Shown here piece after piece: positions 1 through 11,300 of a stretch of 64,000 bases of DNA (positions are counted from its first letter, which is position 1; every line of letters begins with the position of its first letter). The stretch covers positions 24,508 through 88,507 of the forward strand of contig JAXGGA010004434.1 of the NCBI GenBank assembly GCA_038373865.1. Reading direction: 5' to 3'. The notes below the pieces were generated by a model, which saw only the letters and a list, made by a program, of their open reading frames with translations, was not told the origin of the DNA and ran no database searches. This DNA comes from Uloborus plumipes (lineage: Eukaryota > Arthropoda > Arachnida > Araneae > Uloboridae). A program made the position numbers and the translations under genes.

Positions 1-70
1 CTTCACTTTTACGTTAACAGACGTGGAAATAAACAAATATTCTCACCCTTCTGCACTCTAGCTGCCAAAA

Positions 71-370
71 GCAACGCCTCCTAATAAATGCCTGACCACA
101 ATTCCTTCGCTACGAAAGACATTGGTTCCACTTTGAGAGCCACCTTGCGGCAATCCGATGATGCCGTTCTTTTGGTGATAAATATAAATAATATTCGAAT
201 TATTTTTTTTACTGGTAATTTTTTTAATTTAAATTCAGAATTCAACCAATCGTTATTGTCTCTTGTCTCGAAGAACTCTGATAAATGGCTATGTGTTGTG
301 AACCAAGGGAGAAATTTTGCTCTGTGGTAAAAACCAGAAAGCAGTAGGCATTTAGTATTTAGGAGGCGTT
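71..370. mobile_element. hAT-like MITE, about 300 bp
   Basis: The ends are inverted: CAACGCCTCC on the left and GGAGGCGTT on the right, extended by CTAATAAATGCC against GGCATTTAGTATTTAG. The 8-bp direct repeat GCCAAAAG flanks both sides (63-70 and 371-378). An 8-bp duplication is characteristic of the hAT superfamily; the assignment is inferred because no transposase is present. Short open frames inside on both strands have no recognisable domain. A degraded relative with the same right end lies near 35265-35295. Confidence 0.6.
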
Positions 371-378
371 GCCAAAAG

Positions 379-978
379 TCGAAATACAATCACATTGTTA
401 GTGATGCTATTAAGCATTAAAACTTAATTACTCAAAAATTTACAGTTACGTCATTGTTCTTTTGAAACAGCGACATGTCAGTTTAAGAAACAAACTATTT
501 TACAGTATCTCAAACTGGGAAAAATATATAGTGATTTTTTTTTTTTTAACTGATGACTTGAATCACAGAAGAACGCGATAACCTGTGTCATTTGAAAAAC
601 GTCAAGTACTCGAAATCCTCACATCTATGTTTGTTTCAGTTCAGCCTTGAACTTAATTTGTTAACATGTAACACTATTATTCATTTTTATTTGCGACCAC
701 TATTTAAAGATTGTGCTACCCTTATGGTAAGGAAGAAACAAAGAGACGATGCATTGGCATTATACTAAGAAATTAAAGGTTCTTTAGATACATTAATTAA
801 AACATTGCATTATTGAATCTCAATCGGTAGTTAATTTAATCTCAGATATTGTTACAAGTTCGTAAAATTGCATGGAAACGTGATTTAAAATGCAAAATAA
901 TCCACGAGCTCCTTCATTTATAGGAAATTTTGCGAAACGACCGACATTAGCATAATCTTGCCCATTTTCTGCCAGACA
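379..978. other. AT-rich intergenic sequence, nothing recognised
   Basis: No long open frame, terminal repeat or RNA-like structure is visible. It contains homopolymer T runs only. Confidence 0.5.
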
Positions 979-1011
979 TACAGGAACTTTCATATTGAAT
1001 GGGACAAAAAA

Positions 1012-1118
1012 CCAAGTAGCACACTTCGTTTTTTAAAGGCTGTAAAATGGTTATTAACGTTGTAACAACCGATTAAAAACGTTTATAAAACGTTTAAACG
1101 TTTTTTGTGCTACCTGGG
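1012..1118. mobile_element. Small MITE with CCCARGTRGCACA ends
   Basis: A 107-bp sequence inside the mariner starts CCAAGTAGCACA and ends with the inverse TGTGCTACCTGGG. The interior is rich in ACGTTTTAAACGTT-like palindromes. A second copy, inverted and 85 bp long, lies at 16633-16717 and shares the core GGTTATTAACGTTGTAACAA. The superfamily is not assigned. The two copies prove it is a dispersed unit. Confidence 0.65.
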
Positions 1119-1198
1119 AAGAGAACACAATTGTGAACGTTGTAGTTGATACATTGAGAAAATTCAAATTCATCTGAAAACTACATTTATTCAAGTTT

Positions 1199-1758
1199 CT
1201 ACAGGTGCTCTATATGTACCCCTCCGGTGACACGACAAATGTTTACACAGTAATCAAGCTCCAGCCACCTTTGGGACTGCATATCCCTTGCGATGGAGTT
1301 CAACACTGCAGTTATCCGTAGCTTCAGTTCCTCTAGTTCTGAGGAAGTGGAGGCACAAACACCTAGTCGATAACAAAACCCCCCCCCCAAAAAAAATCAG
1401 AAGGCGTTAGATCTGAGGATATCGCCCGCCAATAAAGCAATGTTAAATCATTTTGCCCAGAACGGCCAATTCAGCGATGGGGTAGACGTTCATTCAGGAA
1501 CTCACGTACGTTATTATTCCAATGTGGGGGAGCACCATCTTGCTGCTTAAGTAAATCAGGAACAACTTCCTCGCTGGGAGAGCAACTACTCAGAGAGGTA
1601 ACGTCGCGACCGCGCGCGCGCGTCCCCATCTCTTGGTAAACGTCCCCATTAATTGTTGTACGAAAACTCAGCACGCTTTCTCCTGCATGGACGACATTTG
1701 GTTCCAACAGCGCCTCTAGCGCCATGTTCGTCATTCGATGATTTTTAACTGTTTCCAA
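1199..1758 (-). pseudogene. Mariner-like transposase fragment (C-terminal half)
   Basis: This is the remnant of a DDE/D transposase, the enzyme that cuts and joins the ends of a Tc1/mariner element. Read from 1758 down, the first frame ends in QQDGAPPHWNNNVREFLNER, the block carrying the second catalytic aspartate. The next stretch reads WIGRSGQNDLTLL followed by SSDLTPSDFF, the block of the third catalytic residue. The frame then shifts at a C/G-rich homopolymer near 1381-1388 and resumes as LEELKLRI to CRVTGGVHIEHL, the usual family C-terminus. The N-terminal DNA-binding helix-turn-helix domains and the first aspartate block are missing. The part upstream of QQDGAPPH is scrambled relative to the family and includes a CG-rich stretch near 1612-1622. 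It is not functional. Confidence 0.82.
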
Positions 1759-2145
1759 ATAAAACTTATGTAATTATAGTTGCAGAATAAATTTGTTTTG
1801 GATGAATTAATCTAATAGGGCTGTCAGATGGAGCTATTCTTTCTGTCCCATTCAATATAAAACACCCTGTACTCCCTTACTGTGACCTCATATGAATATC
1901 CTTTTTTTACCACAGACGTGTCATCTCTTTTGAATTTCCTTACTCTTTGATCCGACTCAAGAAAGAGAAATTATAATAAACGCTTATAATTACCTAGTTA
2001 TCAAGCTGACGAAATTCAGGGGTCGCTTTCTGACATCATGGATGACCTTGACGGTACTGATGAAGGTCAAGACGTAGAGCGACAAATTTTAATTTTGAAG
2101 AAACCTCAATCATAGTAGCCAATTTAACGTTATGAAGATTTCAAA

Positions 2146-3889
2146 TCTAATATATAAAATTCTCGTGTCAGTTTTCGTTGCCATACTCCTCCGAAACGGC
2201 TTGACCGATTTTGATGAATTTTTTTGTGCTTATCCAGTATCTATGAGAATCGGCCAACATCTATTTTTCATCCCCCTAAATGTTCGGGGTAGTCCACCCC
2301 TAATTTTTTTTTTTTTGTTCGCACATAACATCTGATCTACTGAACCGATTTGGACGATTTTTTTTAATCGATAGGAGATGGTATAACTTAGGTACCATGT
2401 ACTCATATGACGATATTTGTTCACTAGAAAAAAAGTTATGATCGAAAAACTAACATTTCATGTCATTTAAAACAATATGTGTTATCGTAAATCCTTACTT
2501 CAATGAGCGACCCGATGGTCAAGTAGTTATGCGCGTCAGGTTGAAGTTCCTGATGGAATGAGATCGAATCCAGGTCCGCAAGGATTTTTTCGAACAGCTG
2601 CATGTTTTTTTTTTTTTTTGAATGATTTTAATGATTGTAATGTCCTTATGCAGGTACATCCCCTCATGGGGATCTACCCCATATTTTTTTATAGTACAAA
2701 ATGACAGTTTTGGTCGGATATTTGTTAAAATTGGCAATGGGGTCCTTCGATGCTGTAGAATTTTCTTATGGACGTTTGCGCCATTTTTGGGGGCTTTGAA
2801 TCGATTGTGGCAATAAATGGTTTTTGATTTGCGGCACTTATACTATTTTTTCAAAAATTATATACACTATCAATTATATTATGTTAATTTTCGTACCCTT
2901 ATAAAATTCTGTATTTTATGCCTTGCATTTACGTCAAATTCAAGGTAAAATTAAAAGTCAAAAATTCGGAAGAAGATAAATATATGTTAAAAATTAAAGT
3001 AACTATTTTTTGTGATTTTCATATTGGTTGTGACCAAAAAACATCATTACAAACAAATAAAATGTATCAAACACCATGAGTGTTGAGTTATTAGGCAAAA
3101 TCTGCTGTGTAAAGTTTTTTTTCACTGCGAGAGGGGGGGGGGGTATGAACGACCATTAAAGTGACACAATTTTTTAAAAAATAAAGGTTGGATCTCCAAT
3201 TATCTTGCTTCGTAATTTGAACCCGCCCCGGCTGTGCAACGGTACGCGATTAGTCATTCAAAAATTAATGAAAAACATGATCGAAGCCAGGATTTTAAAT
3301 GGCAAGTTCAGAGGTGAAAATATACTCATACCACGGATTCCTATTATACCTACAGATGTGCCAATTCAATTCAAACGTATTCAGTTTCCGATTAGATTGG
3401 CATTTGCAATGACTACCAACAGATCCCAAGGTCAAACAATGTCTGTTTGTGGCTTAGATTTGAGAACACCATGTTTTTCACACGGACAATTAATTATACG
3501 TGGCATGCTCTCGAGTGGGTAAACCATCCAGTTTGTTTGTGTTAGCTAAAGATGGACTAACAAAAAATATTGTTCACGCTATAGCATTAAGAGACTGATA
3601 TTGTTTAATAGTGTTACTGTCGTAATTGTTTAATTAATGATATATAATTTTAAGGAATAAATTATAATAACTTAAAAATAATGTTTGCATTTTGTTATTT
3701 TTATATTCCCTCATCGTTCACAGCGCTCCATGCTTATTTCACGCATATACCACATTCTTACATACATACAATATACACATTCTACCATACATACATACAT
3801 ACTTACAATAAGTAAGCTATTTTTTGTCTACACTAGAAATTACTAGGAAATTATTTATATGGCAAAACAACGTTTTCCGGGTCAACTAG
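2146..3889 (+). mobile_element. Deleted Helitron with recognisable 5' and 3' ends
   Basis: The left end begins TCTAATATATAAAATTCTCG, the typical start of a widespread arthropod Helitron. It continues into the familiar CTCCGAAACGGCTTGACCGA block. The right end reads CAACGTTTTCCGGGTCAACTAG, ending in CTAG followed by T. The element lies between A and T without a target duplication, as Helitrons do. Only the last part of the Rep-helicase gene remains, so this is an internally deleted rolling-circle transposon of about 1.7 kb instead of the usual 5-6 kb or more. Confidence 0.85.
3187..3598 (+). pseudogene. Helitron RepHel helicase, C-terminal end
   Basis: This is the end of the Pif1-type helicase domain of a Helitron Rep-helicase, the protein that unwinds the transposon during rolling-circle transposition. 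The frame reads GSPIILLRNLNPPRLCNGTR, then IPRIPIIPTDVPIQFKR, then PIRLAFAMTTNRSQGQTMS and TPCFSHGQL, matching the last Pif1 motifs. A frameshift just after GQL (near 3500) breaks it. In the next frame the expected ending ACSRVGKPSSLFVLAKDG continues to a stop at 3596-3598. The HUH Rep domain and helicase motifs I to IV are deleted. The open frame from 3205 is a fragment and has no genuine start. Confidence 0.87.
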
Positions 3890-4196
3890 TATATATATAT
3901 ATTTGTTACAATAACACTAGATTGCCCAAGAAGTCGTTTTGACTGCTTGTGCGATATTGGTCTAACACAAATTTAAACCGGAAAAGAAGAGGGGAGATAA
4001 CTAAAAGTATTAATAACGTATTCATATGATGTTTAAAAAGTCATAACATTCTAAGAAATTTTGTCGTTATATAATGACATACTTGTTCTTCAAATCGAAA
4101 TTAAAAAGCTGTCTAAGTCTTGGTCAATCTACTGTTAAATACGCCTTTTGTACGAATGAATAAACAAATATAATTTTATTTTAGCACAATAGATTT

Positions 4197-4484
4197 GGGG
4201 GGGGGGGCGTATCCCAGCCAGGCTGGAAATCACTTTTCCTACTGCTGCTTCACTTTTCCTACTGTACCGTAATTTGGTGTGAAATCCGACTTCCACAGTA
4301 TACGCATGTCATAGATTCCCGTTTATAGGGTAAGCAACGTTTCATAACTACACATTCACACAAAGAAAGGACAAGGACAGGCGAGAGAAAGCACATTCAG
4401 ACGGGACAGTCCCAAGACGGGACTCGAACCCGGGACCACACCATCCGTGGCAGACTGCTCTGACCCCTATACAAGGTGGCCGGC
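4197..4484 (-). mobile_element. tRNA-derived SINE, family A, copy 1
   Basis: On the minus strand a tRNA-like head (about 4484 to 4410) carries an A-box-like GGTCAGAGCAGTCTG and a B-box GGTTCGAGTCC. The body continues to a G/C homopolymer at 4197-4207. Imperfect flanking repeats GCACAATAGATTT (4184-4196) and GCGCAATAGTTTT are consistent with LINE-mediated insertion. Copies 2 and 3 are at 15597-15878 and 16308-16544, all on the same strand. Confidence 0.78.
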
Positions 4485-4499
4485 GCAATAGTTTTTAAG

Positions 4500-5105
4500 A
4501 AATTTGTTTGGACGCATCTAAATTATTTATAGTAAAAGTTAAAACTACCTTCGGAAAAGAACCGAAAAACATGCTTCATTGTTTTTTTTTAATGCTTTCT
4601 TAGAGAAAATACGTTAGCACTAAGCAAATCCTATGACAAAAATTGAATTTTTCTAAAAAAAAAACTTTTCTGAAATTTTTATACAGCACGATGTGCAAAC
4701 TCATGAAATCCATAAAAACAGAGTCCGATTGGAATTTTATCCCACTTTAACTTTTTTGGGATCTGGCCAACTCGTTAACTTTGCATCACCCAGAATCAGT
4801 CATGAATATTCTGTTAGATGGAGGGAAGAGGCCGGCTGACACCTGTGGGACCAATCCGGAATCCGGGAAATGTTTAAGTGGCCGGATTTGGTAGAACGTG
4901 AGTTGAAATTTGAAACAGAAGATAACACTGTGTTATAAATAAAAGTTTATTTTCCCGTTTCAGGAATTACGTAGGAAAGTTTGTAATCAAAAGTTTAACG
5001 TTCGGATTAACTGTGAAAAGCGGTTTTCTTTTTAAAAAATATTCTTTTAAAATAAATTACAAAAGAAATATATAATTGAATGTTCCAATACTGTGCATAA
5101 ATAAT
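4500..5105. other. AT-rich sequence, nothing recognised
   Basis: There is one GC-richer patch (about 4790-4885) with repeated CCGG motifs but no reading frame or terminal repeat. Nothing else is identifiable. Confidence 0.4.
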
Positions 5106-5109
5106 TGAA

Positions 5110-5672
5110 CCGATTATTTCAAAAACTAGTGAAAACCTGCAATTTATGTAGATATAAATAACATTTTATCATTCTTTATTTCTTTAAGAAATAATTAAAT
5201 AAGACACTGAAATTTTAACATAACTTTAGTTGTAGGATTTTAACTCATAATAACAATCAGCTATGTTAAAGATATCAAGTTAAAGCCTTCTTAAAAACTG
5301 AATTAAATGACTTTGCGTTAAGACTACTGAAATGGCAGTCTCAACGCAAGTTCTTTGTCAATAAGTTAAAACAAAACTCCAATTGTTTAAAATTAATAAT
5401 CACTCTAAACTGTGTTTTTTTTTTTTTTTTTTTTTGTTATAATATTTGTGACAGAACGTAAGCTATGTAGTAAAAGACTGCAACTTGTGTGGATATATAT
5501 ATAACATTATCTTCCTTTCTTTCTTTAAAAAATACTTAAATAAGACGGACGCTGAATCTCGATCATGTACTTAAATTGTTGGATTTTAATCATGATGTAA
5601 AAACAGGTTGTGGGGGTATAATAACACTCAACAGAAAGACATACAATTGAAGATTTCTTAAAAACTGAATTA
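5110..5672. repeat. Two-copy diverged tandem duplication, about 340-360 bp
   Basis: The block around 5131-5312 (CTGCAA, TGTAGATATA, AATTAAATAAGACAC, CTTCTTAAAAACTGAATTAA) is repeated with substitutions and indels around 5472-5672. The spacing is about 341 to 363 bp. A long T run (about 5415-5436) lies between the copies. It is non-coding and its function is unknown. Confidence 0.6.
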
Positions 5673-6715
5673 AAATATTTATTAGTTGGAACGTCCCTTT
5701 CCTTAGAAGGTACACTAAAATAGTTCGGTGGAATGCAATTAATTTAGCAAATTAAATGCAACAGCTGTAGGCTACTGAGAAGTTTCAATTGAAACTGTAC
5801 AAATAGGCTCAATTAAACTGCTGGTTTACTACATAAGAGACGAGACATAGTTTAGAAACATTTAATAAGTACATAGTGCTGTATTAATTTACCCCTTATA
5901 ATAATGCATAAATTTCAGTAATATTATGCCTTAGAATACTGATGATTTGAAAATTTAAGGGGTTCTTATTTCATATGAAAAATCAAGCTATCTTTTAAAG
6001 CTATTTTGAAAAAAAAATATCTTTAGAAAAGTTTATGTGAAGGCTCTTTATATTGTCAGTTGTCACTATCTATATGTGAAATAATTTGCGAAATTTTATA
6101 TAAAATCTATATTGGATCTTATAAACAAGCACGTAATCGTTATACGAAGATGAAATATAAAAACCGTCTTTTAATTTTAAGGTTTTTTAAATTTCTATAG
6201 GGAAGAGGGGTGCACATGTGATCAAAATGCCATTTTTGTCAGTTTTCATTATTAATTTGAGGTATAAAAGAAACAAGTGCTAAACATGATAAATCAAACA
6301 TTTGCTAATATTATCATGCATTTACCTATCTTTTTCAACAGTGAATTCCAGCCAAAAAAATCAGTCAAAAATATGTTAAATTTTGTTCACATCTACCCCA
6401 GGGGGGCAGCTGTAAACACACCTGCGGGGCAGAAGTAAACACGTCTACATAAATGGAAATTAAATACATCTAGGCATATTTTTAAGTATACTGCTTATTA
6501 CACATTAACAAACACTTACAGTGAAAATATCAAGGTTCAACGTGATAGACTCAATTCAACGAACGTTGTAGCCTTCAAATTTGATAGAAAAAGAAACAGA
6601 AGATGCAGTTTAACATGTGCCACCTAAAAATTAAGGTGGTGGTAATTTTAGCAGAATATCATCAGAGTATAAAACAGTGAGTAACCGCTTCTAAGCAAGG
6701 GCTAAGGCAAGAACA

Positions 6716-6797
6716 TACAATGCACCGCCAACTCGGCTATTTCGATCCATGGACTGCAGTCCATGAATCGAAATAGCCGAGTTGGCGGTGTATTGTA
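6716..6797. repeat. Near-perfect palindrome, arms about 40 bp
   Basis: The left arm TACAATGCACCGCCAACTCG continues through GCTATTTCGATCCATGGAC. It is mirrored by GTCCATGAATCGAAATAGCC and the rest of the complement, ending TATTGTA. The loop is essentially CTGCA. The two arms differ at only a few positions, so the structure is young or maintained. It is GC-richer than its surroundings. Confidence 0.85.
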
Positions 6798-7104
6798 CAT
6801 CATCAGATTGTTTACCATCGATGTATCATCTGTTTTTGAAAACATAAAAGTTTCATTCATAGTAAATTTCTGTCTGTTTTGTAGTGAATTTTACGAGGAC
6901 AAAGTCAATCACAGCTAAATTTTCTGGTTTCATAGTTGCGGTCTTCAAAACTAATATCGGACTCATTAATATGCGTCTCTTACTGCAACTCTTAACTGTT
7001 TCTTTTTCAACAGTTTTGCAAGTTTAACTTTCTTTTCTTTGCAACTCTTTCTGATTTTAATTAAATATTGAGTGTTGAAACTTTTAATTATTCAATATTT
7101 CTTA

Positions 7105-8202
7105 GGGCGCTTTTCCACTTACCGACACGGCAACGATAAATCGTAAGCGATTGTCGTCATCCGACATTGGAGCACGCAAAATGCATAAAAATATGCTATG
7201 CGCTTTTCCATCTCCCGATTCCAGGACGATTGTGCCGTCTCCGACCGAACGCTGTCGTTTGTCGTTCCATTCGTGTCGGATGGCATCCGTCTCGCCTTTA
7301 AAATCGGGACGACATTCATTCATCTGTTTACTTTCTTCGAAATATAGCAATGGCGTTTAAATTCGACATCTCTGCATTAATAAATCTAAGTTTCAATTTG
7401 CAGACGATTGATAAAAGATGTAGCAATAAAAGATTTTAATCATTTTATTTTATACTTTGTTTCATTAATTGTAACGCAGACGATTTTTAATGCTTCAAAA
7501 AAGATTGAATTTTCCTTCTGAACTTTCTTCGATAAGGAACACAGTAGTCATGGCATTCAAGTTTGACGTGAATGTTTTGTGTGAATTAATTGAGCAGCAA
7601 CCGTGTCTATGGGATAAGCGAAATATTTTATTCAAAAACAAAATTCACAAGCCTTGGAAGAAGTTTTTAGATTTTTAGATGAGGAATATGACGGCAAATC
7701 TTCTACAGAAAAGAAAGTCACAGGTAAGTTCAAAGAGCATTGTTCGTAACTATAAAAAATATATTATACATTTTAGATTAAACTACTTGTGTTAAATAAC
7801 CTTCTCCAGATTTTAACTTTTTACTATTCTTTGTAAATTTAGTAAAAATATTTAAAATCACCGAAAATCTTTTTGCAATTTCATGAAAAGTGAATAAAAC
7901 TCGCCTACAATGTACCTTTCTTTAAAAATATCGTGCATCCAATACCGTTTCTTAATTTGTTTTCTTTTTCTCCGGAGGTAAAGCAAATGTAGTAGTTGTA
8001 ATCTGTTAAATTGAGCAGCCATAATAATATACGTGCGAACACAGTGCTGTTTCGAAAAGAAATGGTGGAAAATGATCCGTTCGGAGAAACGATATCGTTT
8101 GAATGGAAAAGCAGTGCTATAGACGACACGACACCGTACTTATCGTTGCAGTATTACCGTCTGACTTTCGTCGTTGCCGTGTCGTCAAGTGGAAAAACGC
8201 CC
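7105..8202 (+). mobile_element. PIF/Harbinger-like element with TTA duplication
   Basis: The ends are GGGCGCTTTTCCACTTACCG and, in complement, GGGCGTTTTTCCACTTGACG, both followed by ACACGGCAACGA. Each is flanked by TTA (7102-7104 and 8203-8205). TTA/TAA duplications are diagnostic of the PIF/Harbinger group. At 1.1 kb it is too short to hold a transposase. It retains a relic of the MADF/Myb-like second gene that these elements carry. It sits inside the Tigger-like element at 6200-8691. Confidence 0.78.
7550..7723 (+). pseudogene. MADF-type DNA-binding domain relic of Harbinger
   Basis: Harbinger elements encode a DDE transposase plus a separate Myb/SANT or MADF DNA-binding protein. From ATG at 7550 the frame reads VLCELIEQQPCLWDKRNILF, then KNKIHKPWKK. 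This is the start of a MADF domain, where a PCLWD motif is followed by a KNK motif and an AW(K/R)E motif. One base appears to be missing near 7656, so the frame ends early at 7678. The neighbouring frame continues as FLDEEYDGKSSTEKKVTG up to CAG/GTAAG at 7721-7727, a plausible splice donor. It is therefore a broken first exon. The domain call is by eye. Confidence 0.55.
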
Positions 8203-8693
8203 TTAATTAGACTATTCAATGTATAAAAAAATCAACAGTTTTTGAAAGTGAAATAACTAAATACCATTATGCGGCACTAATGAACTGTTCACATCTGCCC
8301 CTACATAATGTGTTCACATGTACACCTTATCTCAACTTAGGCCAAATTTGATTTAAAAAAAAACTTTTTTTTAATTTAAAAAAAAATAGTTCATGAAAAC
8401 TTTTCTTATTAGTGCCACTTTAAGACGAATAAAGTTCAAATCACACAAAAAATAGTTTTGGATGTGTTTTTACTCAGAGAACTGAAACATAAAAGTATAT
8501 TGGCACCTTCCAAAACATAAGATCTTTGATAACTAAAAAACAAAATAGTTTAGATCTTTGAAATTTCAGGCAGGATATAGTATTTGTATAACCATCAACA
8601 TGAATTTTTTTCAGATTTTTCTCTTCATGTTAATTGGGTAAAATATCATTTATTCACATGTAACCCTGTATACATGTGCCCCCCTCTCTGCTA

Positions 8694-10399
8694 TGCTTAC
8701 ATGGGTGGAAAATCAAAAATCAATTTTTGGTGCAGTTTGGGAGCATGTTAAATTGAATTTTGAGCAGCAATTTGTTTCGGAGCACATCCAAATAACACTT
8801 ATAAAGATTAACACGCACTGTTAAACATTATTACTTGCAAATCGTATGCAATATTACACATAAGTTCTTTTTTTAGAAAAGATAAAAGGAAAAACAATTT
8901 GCACAGTCAAACTAGGCAAGAAATTTAAATCTTACTAACACTAATATTTGAACGGTGTGTTTTATGTTTTAAAAATTTAATTGCTAATTAATGTAAAGCA
9001 TATATATATATAGTTTCTGAAACTGGGCCAGGCCGTTTAATATGCTGGCTATCCATGATTATAAATCATAAAAGTAAACCAACATGAAATATGCTTTGGT
9101 TAGCTGCTGTAGGCAACTATAATAGTACTATACAATCAGCTCCTAGTTTGGAATAGATTAATGATTTTTCACCGCAACTTGTGCCATTACTCAATATGCA
9201 AATAATATTTAATTAGATAGAAATTGCAATACTTTGTATAGAATAGGAAGAAAATTTAAAATTCTAAGTAGCTTATCTTATCCGCAGTCAATGATAAGTC
9301 CACATAACTCTCGATATTTGATTTAAGTGGTTCTCCATAAAGTCAACTCCAAAGAGCTGCTCCCCAGTCATCCCCATCCTACAAAACTCGATTTATTTCA
9401 AGTTCAGTTAAGTTTATAATGAGTTGCGATGAAAATGACGCTAATTAGAACTGAAAACGAGGATTTTAATGCGGGAAATAATTCATTTTGATCATTATAT
9501 TCATCCACAGATCTCACTGTATGGAAGAGAAGTTGAATATGGTTCTGCATTTAAAATTTTAAAATGTTCCAGATAGTCCTTTGAAATTTCTCATTCTAAA
9601 TGGAAGAACTGGCTTGGTGACTTAATAGATGTTTTATTTGTAAAAGTTCATCTTATTTCTGAAGTGATTACTGTTTTGGTGAATTTTGTTCCTTTAAGTG
9701 TAGCTATATGGGAAAAGAAATGAACCAAAGCTATTTATTTTTTCGATTTCAATATACATATAAATTACCTGATTAAAAATAAAACGAGGGAAACAGAAAA
9801 AGTCCCTCCAGAGCTAAATGTGCCTTCTTTCCCTTTTGCCAATCTCAATTTTCTGTTATGAGCCAAATATAGCCCTCAAATATATATTTCTGCAAATTAC
9901 TTCTAATTTACCTTTTGTAAAATTCAAGATGACTTTTTGAAAAGCTAGAAATGTGTCTATTCTGTAAAAAAATAAATAGTTATTTACTATAAAAGTAAAC
10001 AGGAAATTCATTCTTTAAACTTGATAGTGTTTTTTATTTATGTTTAAATGAAAAAATAAAGTAGTGAAATGAATAAGAATGTTTTGGGTGGATGCCATGT
10101 TAATTTTCCGACCATTAGCAACATTTCGCTAAAGTTGGCGAGAAAAGTTAGACTTCAAAAGTAAAGTTTATACTTTGCAACATTTGCTGAGTTCTAAGTA
10201 GAAGAATGCTACAATTTAGGTGACATTTCCTTGTAAAAATTTACATACCTGCTATATTTCATCAACTTATTGCATGTCTTACTAATTCATGCGTAATGGT
10301 ACTATGGGTCGAGGATCTTTAGACCTATCTTACTCACAAAGCTTTTCATTGTGACTTTCTATATGTTTACAGAAGGGTAAAACTATATCTAAACATAGC
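8694..10399. other. AT-rich sequence, nothing firm
   Basis: There is a short (AT)n run near 9001-9012. No open frame, RNA-like fold or terminal repeat could be identified in 1.7 kb. Confidence 0.4.
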
Positions 10400-10436
10400 A
10401 TATTTGTTTAAATATTTACAATATTTAAACAAATAT
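10400..10436. repeat. Perfect 17-bp inverted repeat, 3-base loop
   Basis: ATATTTGTTTAAATATT is followed by TAC and then its exact complement. It is AT-only apart from one G/C pair, so chance is possible in this composition. Confidence 0.7.
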
Positions 10437-10959
10437 TGCCCGTTTATGAATTATGTGAAATCAAAGCGTAATCAACTCCGCCTGAATTCTAAATGCCTAT
10501 CACATTCGCTTTAAATAAGCAGGCGGACAGCTCTACCCGGCCTTAGCATTGTTTAAACGATGGATCCAAAATGCAGAAATTAAATGTGTTAATTGGTTAA
10601 TTTTTGGTTTAATATTTAAAAATGAGCCAACCGTTAGTTTCTCTGCTATTAATTTCAAAGAACTCCAATTGATGGCAGTGATTTCCTTACGGTTTTGAGC
10701 TCGTTATTGGTCCATGTTAAAAACGGGAAAGCAGTCAGCATTTCCTATAACGGGGGTGGGTGGTGATATGAGATAATACATTGCCTTTTATTCTGCTGTT
10801 CACATGTCCCCTCAGGGTCCTCTTAAGATCTACGTCATCAAACTACAGACTTTGATTTTAAGTGAACGTCACTGTCGATCTATATTTCACTTTGACGTCA
10901 AGGGCATTTAATATGAATACTGGAGGTATCGGGAACACTTCGCATTCAGATACAAGCCT

Positions 10960-11300
10960 AGCCTTCATGCAGTGACCAGCTGGTAAGGAGTCGAACTCAC
11001 AATCGGAAGGTCCCGGGTTCGACCAGCTGGTCGAAGATCTGCTTTGTTCACAATTGGTGGCTGGGGCACGTTGAAAATCCTCCAAGGTTTCATTCCAAAT
11101 TAACGTCTTTGGGAGGGGGCCACGGGTTGCGTAACTCCTGCTCTTGATCAAAAACCAGAGCACTTTTTAGGGCCCATCCAACCGGTTAAACCACGTGTAG
11201 TTTTATCGACAGGAACCCTTCCGTGTGTGTGCCTTAACGGAGTTAACGGTGTGTGTGGTGTGTGCAAGAAGGCTCTTGGTTTCATATAATATAATCATGG
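10960..11300 (+). mobile_element. tRNA-derived SINE, family B (probable)
   Basis: On the plus strand, CAGCTGGTAAGGAGTCGAAC resembles a D-arm/A-box. GGTCCCGGGTTCGACCAG about 40 bases later resembles a T-arm/B-box. Downstream is an unrelated GC-rich body with TTGATCAAAAACCAGAGCAC and a GT-rich 3' part (about 11222-11262), ending near ATATAATATAAT. No second copy is present in the window and no clear target duplication was found, so the ends are approximate. Confidence 0.55.

Larger units (their letters stand above)
981..1869 (-). mobile_element. Decayed mariner-like element with TA duplication
   Basis: Both ends start CAGG and share ATATTGAATGGGACA in inverted orientation (about 992-1006 and 1844-1858). 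A TA dinucleotide sits outside each end (979-980 and 1870-1871), as expected for the Tc1/mariner superfamily. The element is far shorter than an intact mariner (about 1.3 kb) and has been invaded by a 107-bp MITE. The transposase remnant on the minus strand is listed separately. Confidence 0.8.
6200..8691. mobile_element. Non-autonomous pogo/Tigger-like element with nested Harbinger
   Basis: Terminal inverted repeats GGGAAGAGGGGTGCACATGT (left) and GCAGAGAGGGGGGCACATGT (right, complement) are each bordered by TA (6198-6199 and 8692-8693). Further GTTCACATCTACCCC-type boxes lie just inside both ends (about 6388-6440, 8288-8330 and 8653-8680). This resembles the subterminal binding-site clusters of pogo-group elements, such as the one at 27583-30277. 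No transposase is left. A Harbinger element (7105-8202) and a long palindrome (6716-6797) occupy its interior. Confidence 0.65.
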
